Shown one piece after another: positions 55,979-64,000 of a DNA stretch of 64,000 bases. Within the stretch, counting starts at the first letter, position 1, and every line of letters begins with the position of its first letter. Both the position numbers and the translations under genes were made by a program. Source of the DNA: Phytophthora hibernalis (Eukaryota; Oomycota; Peronosporomycetes; Peronosporales; Peronosporaceae); contig JAAKBF010000324.1 of assembly GCA_012656075.1 (NCBI GenBank), forward strand, positions 310,001-374,000. Reading direction: 5' to 3'. The notes under the pieces were generated by a model, which worked only from the letters and a program-made list of their open reading frames with translations, did not search any database and was not told where the DNA came from.

Positions 55979-56317
55979 CTACTCTCTACATGTTGCTTGT
56001 TGCTCGCAGCACACGCTTCTGGCAGGGGTCTTGACAGGCTTGCAGACTGCAATGGGCGGGCACGGGGATCGGATGCACTGCACTTGCTCGACTTGGCAAG
56101 TGTATCCCGAGGAGCATCGTACGGTAGCGCACGGGGTATCCATAGGCACGCAGGTCGGAACAGGGTTACAGGGCGTTGTGATGCATTGGACTTCTTGTAG
56201 CTTGCACGTCTCGCCCTTGGCGCACGCGAGGTTGCATGCTGTACCAGCCTGCGCTGCATCAATTGTGAACAACACAAGAGCCGACACTAACAACGTAAGA
56301 GCTCCAGCGACGCGCAT
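55979..56317 (-). CDS. Small secreted cysteine-rich protein, two Cys-knot-like repeats (112 aa)
   Basis: The ATG at 56317 starts a clear signal peptide (MRVAGALTLLVSALVLFTID, cleavage near AAQA). The mature chain has two repeats of a Cys pattern C-x3-C-x3-G-x2-C-x5-QC-I-x2-PC-x4-C (KGETCKLQEVQCITTPC and SGYTCQVEQVQCIRSPC), then a short tail with a Cys pair (SVCCEQQATC). Such modules occur in secreted disulfide-rich and protease-inhibitor-like proteins, but I cannot assign one family. Single exon, frame intact. An initiator-like CCACTTC lies near 56372-56378, about 55 nt upstream. The gene at 56636 shares the TCELREVQCI motif. Confidence 0.75.
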   Translation of the reverse strand: MRVAGALTLLVSALVLFTIDAAQAGTACNLACAKGETCKLQEVQCITTPCNPVPTCVPMDTPCATVRCSSGYTCQVEQVQCIRSPCPPIAVCKPVKTPARSVCCEQQATCRE

Positions 56318-56635
56318 TTTAAAACTTGGATTCTTGGTCGGGGAGTCGCCTTGCTGGGAGGAGGAGATCGAGAAGTGGTGAGTGTACAAGCCCCATGCCG
56401 CAGGCTGGAGGCAGGTGCGCACCCGTTGGTTACGCACGAACAGCAAAACGGTCCAGTGTTGACAAGTCATTCGTTCAGATGCAAACCACTTCAAGCAGCA
56501 GTCGGTAAGACGCGCGAGCCTTTACCGTTTCCGTATTACCGCAAGGTTGGAACCCCCAACGCCCCGAAAAACGCAGTAGGCTGTCTTCAACCTGAGCTAG
56601 GTAGTTCGTGGCACGGACTTCGACTTCATCGTGTA

Positions 56636-56953
56636 TTATTTGCCAACCTCGTAGATGGTTTCGTTTAGCTGCTCTGCGATGTGTTGGTGCACGCTGCCAC
56701 AGGTGGGCAAGGGCCTGATGCATTGCACCTCTCGGAGCTCGCAAGTGGTTCCTTCGGGGCATCGACCCTCAGAGCACACGCCAACGCAGTACTCACTGCC
56801 ATCGGCGTCGTAAATTCGGCACTCCTGGAACCCGGCACACTTCATCGCGCACTCGGGACCGCTTGGTGACCTCTCGGATCCGCTTGAGCTCGGGACGTAC
56901 ACTTGAATTGGAAGGCATGTGCAGGGTTTGCTAAAAATATATGGCAATATCAA
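56636..56953 (-). CDS. Second cysteine-rich protein, 5' exon not found
   Basis: Encodes CAMKCAGFQECRIYDADGS and CPEGTTCELREVQCI, related to the neighbour at 55979, with a first half resembling a Kazal-like Cys arrangement and a polar tail ending NETIYEVGK. The frame opens without a signal peptide. Near 56935 the coding strand reads ATATTTTTAG before CAAACCCTGC, a good 3' splice site, so the signal-peptide exon should lie upstream. Instead a 366-bp MITE begins 20 bp upstream (56973-57338), and I found no convincing first exon beyond it. Either the intron carries the MITE, or the gene has lost its 5' end. Confidence 0.55.
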   Translation of the reverse strand: MILPYIFSKPCTCLPIQVYVPSSSGSERSPSGPECAMKCAGFQECRIYDADGSEYCVGVCSEGRCPEGTTCELREVQCIRPLPTCGSVHQHIAEQLNETIYEVGK

Positions 56954-56972
56954 TATAATAGCCCTATTTTAA

Positions 56973-57338
56973 CTACTAATAGTGGTTATCACAGTTGGAA
57001 AGTAAGTTTGAGCAGCCAATAAGATCAAACCTTCGTGTACCGTCTTTTTCAACTCAAACTTTCCGGCAAAAAGACGAAGGTTTGAGCAGGAGGTGAAGGT
57101 TTGACCTGATTGGCTGCTGTGTTTGTTTGGGAGAGGAAGACAAGCAGAAGCATCGATCTCACCGTCTTCACCCGCGTCTTCAGTCGTCCTCCCTCGTCCG
57201 TGTCGGACAAATATACCAGCCAATAAAGCGTTCTGGAGACCGACGGGGATCAGCGAGACCCTCACAGTTGAAAGTTGAAGGTTTGATTTGATTGGTGATA
57301 CAAACTTACTTTCTAACCGTGATAACCACTGTTAGTAG
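56973..57338. mobile_element. 366-bp MITE with 38-bp TIRs
   Basis: Left CTACTAATAGTGGTTATCAC... (56973-57010) and the inverse of 57301-57338 match at about 35 of 38 positions. A second, inner inverted pair (AGCCAAT.. and ATTGGCT..) lies inside. It encodes no transposase; its long minus-strand ORF is incidental. Confidence 0.72.
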
Positions 57339-58117
57339 AGGCGTAGCATTAGGCTGTGAGGACAGTTGACTAAGATTCTTTTTTAAATTAAGCTCGCGCC
57401 TCATTGAATTTTTAAATTGTGTGCCCCTACCGGTGCATTTGCATCTTGTTGTCTTTGCCAGAGAAAACGCGTTTGCAAACATCCGAGAAGCCTATTAATA
57501 GCAGCACCATGTATGGATACAACGTCCCTTCACACCGGGTACAACCCGAGCAGGTAATGGTGAATGCACAAGTATAGCTTGCGCAGCATGTCCTGAGAAT
57601 CGTAACCTTGACGCCCTTCCAAATCTACATCTTACCTACTCGCTCACCTTCGTGGGCCAAAGCGACTGCGTGACTCAGATAGCGCACTGTCAGATGGAGC
57701 TTCTTCGCCCAACAACATTCGGAACACCACCATCCACAAAATCCAAAATTGCCACTACTACTGAACCCTGCTTCGAAGTACTTCGAAATATGCATTATGT
57801 ATTTCAGGCCTCTGATGTATGCAATAATGCATTTCTTCTTCGTTTGAGCGCCTCACAATTATTTTTCATCGACTGCCTCCCATATTATTGCAATAGTATT
57901 TTAGGAAACCTGGGCATGGGGCGCGAATGTAGGTCACCGTTTGAAGCACGCAGACTTGTCCAGGCTGGCAGGCTAGCGTGCAGTTCTTTGAGCCAAAAGC
58001 ACGTGGTCGGCAGTAGTTTGGAACATGTGCATATATCTGAAGTCGATGATGAATGCTTCGCCCGTGACTAGCTCGCTTCTCACCCAGGCAAACATTCTAA
58101 GCGATGGATGAAGTTTC
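57339..58117. other. Intergenic, no supported gene
   Basis: AT-rich DNA downstream of the coiled-coil gene. A 140-codon plus-strand frame (57652-58071) lacks coding features. Confidence 0.4.
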
Positions 58118-59988
58118 TTATTGTGTTGATGTAGAAGTGTCCTTGCGTACAGGATACGGACTGACTTTCGTTGTGGGCAACGAAGCTGTTAAAGTCTCGA
58201 CCGACACCCACTCACGCCGACCTAATGCGGCCTCAATCTTTTTCAAACGCTTGATCATGGCCTTCATCTGCACGGGCTTCGCCGGCAATGTCCAACTACC
58301 TGCGCATTCAGATTGGCTAGTGCTAGCCTTCAACACCGCGAGTTGTTGCAGTACTAAAAGCACCATTGCGCTCTGTTGCATCAGCTCGTTTGCCATACCC
58401 TGCAACGTTGCAGCCTGGTACGCAAGCTCTAGCTGTTTCTCGTAGTATTCCTTGCTCCGCCGCTCTTGCACTCGTTCGTGCTTCTTCATCAACTTTTCGC
58501 GGATTATCAGTACCTTGAGCACCTTCACGCTCGCGTCCAGAACTTCATCGTACTTTTCTCGGTGGTGACGTTTCTCGAGCGCCCATTTGACTTGCTCATA
58601 CTCGAACTGCTCGTGGTCGCACGCGACTTGCTGCAGAACGTCTTGCATACGGCCCTCGAGCAATTCTAGTTTTTGTCGATGCATCTGCACTGTCTCGCTG
58701 TGCCCTGAGTTTGTTCGACAAGTCTTTCGTTGACTGTGCCGTGCTTCGCACTCCTCCAGAAGCATCTTCAATCGAGTCTCAGTCTCACGAGTGCGTTGTG
58801 TTTGATCTGTCAGCGCCACCTCGCTACGCAAAGCGTTGAGCTCAGATGATTTCGCTCGAGCTGCTAGATCCAGGATCTGCCGTTGAAGGGTTTCATCGTG
58901 GCAGCCAGTATCATCTGTCGTAGTTGCTGCATTGCACGTCTCCGGGCGGACACTTGCTGCCGAAATTACATTCAATTCAGATGACAGTGTTGTTACCTGC
59001 CTCTGCAGGGATTCGATCATGCTCTGAGCGCTCTCAAGCTTTTGTGAAAGATTGCTGGCGTAGTCTTCAACCCCACTATTTGCACAGCACAAGAAGGTTA
59101 GCGCGCATGTCTATTTAAGTGTGTGCATTCCTCGAGGCAAACTTACTCTGTTGTATGTTGGCCTCGTGTGACACTCGCTCTAGCTCCGACCTGCGTGAGG
59201 TCTCACCATTTTTCATTCGCGCGAGGCACTCCTCCTCGAACTGTGTAAATCCCTCCACAAGTCCCTGCTTCTCGACGATATTCTGCTCTCGCCACGAGAC
59301 CAGTGCGTCTTCCCATTGAACAACAAGCTCATCGACCTTGCCTGGCGCCAGCTGAATCATGGCCGCATTATTGTCCCTCTCTGGGGGCCCTCCTGTAGCC
59401 GCTGCCGCCGTGCGTACCAGCAACTCCGCAGCGTCTGGTGATACGAAGTCCGCGATAATATCCGTGATATCGTGGATCGTTCGGACGAGCGTCTCTCGAA
59501 CCGCCCGACCCTCTCGCGCCTGCCTCTCCACATCTCGCTGCATCCAGTCCAGCGCTTTGCGCATGTCCTTCTCCACCGAATCCTCACTCACCCGACCATC
59601 GACCACCGGCTCAACTGCTCTCACCTCCTCCCTCTTCCTCGCTTCACTCACAAACACAACGTTAGTTTCCACTCACTCTCTCTCACATTGCTCGTATCTT
59701 CTTACGTGACTGCAGTCCCCACGCTAGCGACGTCCCATTGGACTCCAAGTCCTCTTCTGAGCTCATCTGTTGCTCCCAGTCGATCGTTTCATCTTCATCG
59801 CTGACGGCCTCGACCTCCACACGTTCCGGTGTCAGCAGAACTGTTGGCGCCAGTCGCCACGATTTCTCACTACCCATCGACCCAACACCGTCACCCACAT
59901 TTCGTCTCTTCCTGGTGCTACGAATGGCGGCTTGGAGCTGCTCGGCAGCCTGCTGCAGGCGCTGGGAGACCACGGGGTCGGCTCGCAT
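58118..59988 (-). CDS. Coiled-coil protein, three exons (about 570 aa), unknown function
   Basis: Exon 1 (59988-59706) has a helical start (RLQQAAEQLQAAIRSTRKRR) and an acidic patch (SDEDETIDWEQQMSSEEDLE). Intron 59642-59705 is GT..AG. Exon 2 encodes charged helices with DIADFVSPDAAELLVR-type sequence. A second intron starts at 59156 and ends at 59076 (ATAG, needing one base of correction) or at 59065 (GAAG, in frame as it stands). Exon 3 is almost entirely coiled coil (SAQSMIESLQRQVTTLSSEL, KLELLEGRMQDVLQQVACD). No membrane segment or catalytic motif. Possibly a cytoskeletal or basal-body component, as in many zoosporic organisms, but that is a guess. Only 143 bp separate its ATG from that of the divergent acyl-AMP ligase gene. 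Confidence 0.7.
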
Positions 59989-60131
59989 CGTTCAATAATG
60001 TCCGTGAAGGGACGCGAACGCTTCTGATTGGCTGTTACGTTGAAGCAAAAAAACTTGTAAACATGATGCTATCCCTGAAACTCGATACACTGGCTTCTAT
60101 TTTCCTATTGGACCATTTTAGCACGGACATC
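59989..60131. promoter_or_regulatory. 143-bp divergent promoter with CCAAT box and initiator
   Basis: Lies between the coiled-coil gene (-) and the acyl-AMP ligase gene (+). CCTATTGG (an inverted CCAAT-type box, about 60104-60111) is followed by CCATTTT (60113-60119), a YCAYTYY initiator just 12-19 nt before the ATG at 60132. Confidence 0.5.
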
Positions 60132-62722
60132 ATGTCGTCGGAGCTACTCGAGCGCGTGGAGAAATGGGCTGCTGAGACGCCCACCAAGGTCCGTTGGTGC
60201 TCTTCTGTGGCGCATATAGTAGACAAACGCACTATCACCTGCATGTGAAATTACGAGGCCCAACGTTCACTTGGAGACGCAGAATCGCGTTTAAAGAGCT
60301 GGCATTCAACTGATTTGGAGATGTTTGTGTATTCTTGTTGTTTTCTGTTGTAGACGATGCTGTCATTCGCAGACGACAAGGGAACTGTGATAGCCTCGCT
60401 CACCTGCGCGGTAAGCAGCTCTTCTCACGCTCTGGGGCCTCTTACAAGCCGAGTAACGACCTGACAACCTCTAACTGATATTTTGCAATATGGACACTTT
60501 CAGGAGCTCAGCAAGCGCGTGCAGAACCTCGCGAGCCTGATCGTCGCCTCCACACAGGACCACAGCAAAGGGTTCGTGCTGAAATTTGCTGCTTTGGTCA
60601 AAAAGGAGCAGTTTATGATGACGATTGGCTTTTTATTTACTTTTAGACTCGGCCTGAAGCAGGGAGACCGCGTGCTGCTCGTGTACCCGCCAGGGTTGGA
60701 CTTTATCGTGTCCTTCTTGGCTTGCTTGAGAGCGGGGCTTGTTGCGGTTCCTGTGTACCCGCCGGACCCGCGCAAGATGAAGAAGGACATCAGCATGTTT
60801 GTGTCGGTGGTGCAGAACAGCCAGGCCAAGACGGCTCTGACGTGCGCGATGTATTACAATGTCAAGAAGCTATCGACTATCAAGGACAAGTTCACGTTCT
60901 CAGGCGCAGCGCAGTGGCGGAGCATTTGTCGTGGGTCGTTACAGACGATTTGGTGGATGCTAAGGGGATCGAGCCAGCCAAGCACTGGCTTACTCGGACA
61001 CCTCCGGCTGACAGCACGGCGTTTTTGCAGTACACTTCGGGATCTACGTCGGCGCCGAAGGGAGTGGTGCTCTCGCACGGCAATCTGAACCACAACCTGC
61101 GTACTATCAGCTCGGCGCTCCATGCCGGACGAGACACGGTTGTGGTGTCGTGGTTGCCACAGTACCATGACATGGGGCTCATCGGTGCGTACCTTGGCAC
61201 GATTTTCAATGGGGGAACAGGTGTGTATCTGTCACCCTTCAGCTTCATTCGCGATCCGTGCCTGTGGCTACGCCTCGTGTCTAAGCATCGTGCTACGCAC
61301 CTGCAGGCACCCAACTTTGCCTATTCGCTGCTTGCGAGAAAATCTGACCGACTTACCGTTGGGTTGACTAGTGGTGAGCACGTTGATCTCTCTAGCGTGC
61401 GGCATATGATCAATGGTGCTGAGCCCATACAGGGCGAGGCCATCGACTACTTTTATCGTGCATTCTCACCCTTCGGACTGCCCGATGGGGTTGTGAAGCC
61501 CACTTATGGTCTTGCGGAGCACACTGTACGTTTGTGGCGGCGGTCAGCAACGGCTGTGGGTGGACAAGCAAGCGTTGGAGCGTGACCATGTCTTCCGCGT
61601 GGCTGAAAAGGAAAGTGCAGCAGGATTAACGAAGGAGATGATCGGTTGTGGTGTGCCTTCTCAAAAAGACTACGGCATTGATGTTCGCATAGTTGACCCA
61701 GAAACAGGAGAAGAGAAACCTGAGGGCGAGACAGGCGAGGTCTGGATTTCTAGCTCATCGAAGGCACAGGGCTATTACGGCGACGAAATGCGCGAGTTAT
61801 CGGCCGAGGCTTTCCAGGCTAAGGTGGTAGGTGATACCGAAGGGAAGACCTACCTAAAGACGGGCGATTTGGGAGTGATATACAGCCAAGAGCTCTTTAT
61901 CTGCGGCCGCATCAAGGACCTGGTCATCATTCGCGGCCGTAACCATTACCCGCAGGACCTGGAAGCGACTGCCGAGACCCACGAAGAACTACGGCCAGGG
62001 TGTTGTGCAGCGTTCTCATACGGTGGTGATGATGGAGACGAGGCTGGCGGTCGTGGCGGAGCTGCGCGACGCTGCGATGACCAGTAAAGCGAGTCTTTGT
62101 GGGAAAATCCGCAGCGCAATCGCTCGTGAACACGGTGTCAAGGTGACTCTTGTGGTGTTGCTGACCCCACGCTCGATCCCGAAAACAACAAGCGGTAAGA
62201 TCTCGCGATCACGGTGCAAAAAGCTCTTGAAGACAAGAAGTTGGAGGAGCTCTACCGCAATGAGGATATGATTGCCGATATCGCCGTGGAGGATGACGGG
62301 GGCGATGAAGCTGTGGCTGGTGAGACGATGGACAGAAATGTCAGTGACCCTCGTATTGCTCCCACTGAGAGTGGTGCCGCAAAGTCCAATTCGCCGTCGA
62401 TGATCACTGGCGTGCCACCTGAGCAGGTGCACGCGTTCTTGGTCAACGAACTCGCGCATACTCTTGGTGTCGAGCCGGCGCAAGTCAACATCAACACACC
62501 TCTGCAGGAGCTGGGTCTTGATTCGATGGCGTTGACGCAGCTGCAAGGCGTAATTGCACAGAAGTACCAGGTGCATGTCAAGAGGAGCTGCTGTACGGCG
62601 AGACGACAACACTGGCGAGTTTGCACGCAGGGCTGTGCAGCGGAGCATCCGCTAGCCGAACAGGATCCGGCTCTGCCGGTGCACCGAAGCAAAAGCTCTT
62701 CTGCGGCTGCATTGCGTGTTAG
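60132..62722 (+). CDS. Fatty-acyl-AMP ligase (FAAL-type) with C-terminal acyl carrier domain
   Basis: Activates a fatty acid as acyl-adenylate and probably loads it on its own carrier domain. Exons: 60132-60188, 60354-60410, 60504-60571, 60647 onward; introns are GT..AG. Adenylation motifs: TSGSTSAPKGVVLSHGN (A3), PQYHDMGLIGAYL, PTYGLAEHTV (A5), YLKTGDLG (A7), GRNHYPQDLE (A8; the NHYPQDLE form is FAAL-like), and PKTTSGKISRSRC with the A10 Lys. The carrier domain has LGLDSMALTQL with the phosphopantetheine Ser. Frame breaks near 60905, 61535, 62035, 62230 and 62590 are treated as consensus errors. After the last, the protein ends KLFCGCIAC at 62722, a possible lipidated CaaX-like tail. No ketosynthase or condensation domain follows, so this is a stand-alone activating/loading protein, not a full megasynthase. 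Confidence 0.83.
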
Positions 62723-62951
62723 GAATGAAGCTAACCAAGGAATGAAGCTAACTAAGTTACGGGTAACGTTACTGTATCACCGAAGAACTTAGTGATAACA
62801 GAGAAATATTTCACGACGCTGGCACAGACTGCAACGCGGATGTAGCTCACAAGATAACAAACGCTAAGGTGATGTGGTTATTACAATGACGCAAAGAACT
62901 GAGCTAAAAAAGTCAACCGACCGAGGATGAATGGTTTCGTGACTCTTACAC

Positions 62952-64000
62952 TCAGTCGATGTACTCGATAGAACTCGACGAAGGCGGCAATGCGAGTGTA
63001 GCCTTCTCTTCCACGCTCTCGGGCGGCTGCATCTGGTTAATGTAACGCTGCTGCTGCGCGGGGTGTACCTGGCCACTGTACACTTGCTGCTGCTCCATCA
63101 TCTTCTTGCCCTCAATAAACATCGAACGCAACAACGCCTGCTGCGCCGCAATCTGCTCCTCCATCTTTGTGAACGACGTTGGCAATGGCGTAATGTTTTG
63201 TACGTCTTCGGCCTCCTCCAACAACACCACAGCATCACCTGCAACGGGGTCGCGTTCGGCCTTGCGGGTCTTGATGTCCGACACGGAGCTGCTGCCACGG
63301 TCGCTCTGCGAGCTGATACTTGTAGAGCCACCCGAGGCATCCGAGTTGTGCCGTCGTCGGTCGGCAGATCCCTGTCGTCCAATACGAACCGGACCGGCAC
63401 CCATATCAAGGTTTCTGCTGCTACTTGCAGATGTGAGAGTGACAAGGGACTGGTCCTTGGCACCGTCCGCAGGCTTCTCTCGGTTAATGGCCGAAAGAAC
63501 CTTTGTAGACCAGCCGGCGTAGGAAATGCCCGACTTATCTCCACTGGCACCGCTGGTTCCTAGTGAACTCGTAGACGAAGATGAAGACGCGAACGAGTGA
63601 TTCTGCTGCAGGGTTGGCTCTCGGTCAGCGGAGTGGTCGGAAATCGAGCTACGGGCCGGCGGCACCTGGTTGTAGTAAATCTCACTAGCCCGGGAGGCGT
63701 AAGACGACGGCACATCCTCGTCCGCAGCGAGGTCAATCCCTGCGCTTCTTGCTGCGAGCGCGCTACGGCGCTCCTGGCGGGCCTTATTAATACACTTGAG
63801 GCAGAATTTCTCCAGGCTTACAATGAAGCTGTTGCCTGTCTCCGGCAGCATCCCCGACGGCAGCTTGCTGGCCTGGATCCCAAGCTCGATGGTGCAGGCA
63901 CCACACATGATCTCCGCGCAGACGCGGCAATGGTGGCGGAGCGCAGCAGGTTGAAACTCTTAAAGCAGACAGAGCACGCCGGCCGTTCGTTGTTCGGGAC
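62952..64000 (-). CDS. FYVE zinc-finger protein (5' end outside window)
   Basis: The window edge cuts the gene inside its FYVE finger: CSVCFKSFNLLRS, then RHHCRVCAEIMCGAC and, after a conserved spacer, CLKCINKARQERR, giving the paired zinc-binding Cys. FYVE domains bind phosphatidylinositol 3-phosphate on endosomes. A one-base break near 63940, between LLRS and HHC, shifts the frame. The rest (about 270 residues) is low-complexity Ser-rich sequence, then a Gln/Met-rich helix (KMEEQIAAQQALLRSMF, KKMMEQQQ) ending SSIEYID at 62952. Large oomycete families combine an N-terminal START-like domain with this FYVE arrangement; the START part would lie beyond 64000. Convergent with the acyl-AMP ligase gene (230-bp gap). 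Confidence 0.82.

Noticed and set aside
56969..57265. 98-aa minus ORF beginning MRVSLIPVGLQNALLAG as the missing signal-peptide exon
   Set aside because: It lies wholly inside the MITE, ends in the TIR and has a poor signal-peptide profile.
57652..58071. 140-codon plus-strand ORF
   Set aside because: No coding periodicity or family features; starts at a non-ATG codon.

Overview
The window is nuclear DNA of an oomycete, most likely a Phytophthora-like member of the Peronosporales. Evidence: short GT..AG introns (about 58-80 bp), oomycete-type initiator sequences upstream of several genes, a secreted RxLR/dEER-like effector, three glycoside hydrolase family 131 (GH131) paralogues, small secreted cysteine-rich proteins, and oomycete-style DNA transposons (pogo, Harbinger, MITEs). 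No tRNA, rRNA or CRISPR was recognised.

Layout. 1-2420 (-): membrane-anchored plant-type beta-galactosidase (GH35), cut by the window edge. 2540-8175 (-): very large Sfi1-like centrin-binding repeat protein. 8454-12268 (-): ankyrin/B-box/TPR/RGS fusion protein, divergent from a TALE homeodomain gene (12549-13423, +). 13424-20081: repeat-rich accessory DNA with a 168-bp foldback MITE, a small conserved-looking gene (14502-14827), an RxLR-like effector (15574-15882), hairpins, a 301-bp MITE and a 1-kb TIR transposon. 20082-39814 (+): one giant secreted protein gene (about 6,550 codons) with about 24 near-identical 381-bp repeats, diverged copies of the same module, eleven 'CYxFG' modules, a Calx-beta-like domain, a LamG-like domain and a laminin-B-like domain. 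39965-54397: three GH131 genes on the minus strand, interrupted by a transposon island (42304-51525) that includes a 2.8-kb Harbinger element inserted cleanly into a 1.9-kb pogo element. 55979-57338: two secreted cysteine-rich genes, one next to a 366-bp MITE. 58118-59988 (-): coiled-coil protein, divergent from a fatty-acyl-AMP ligase/ACP gene (60132-62722, +). 62952-64000 (-): FYVE zinc-finger protein, 5' part outside the window.

A pervasive feature is that almost every long gene is broken by one- or two-base indels, many in homopolymers (C4, G5, A5, T3), while the protein families continue intact in the next frame. I read these as consensus errors of the assembly rather than mass pseudogenisation. 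Gene spans below are therefore given across the shifts, with shift positions listed.

Functionally the window mixes housekeeping genes (centrosome/basal body, signalling, lipid activation, endosomal FYVE) with plant-interaction and cell-surface genes: GH131, GH35, the effector, cysteine-rich proteins and the giant adhesin-like protein. The latter sit beside the repeat-rich DNA, as is usual in such genomes.
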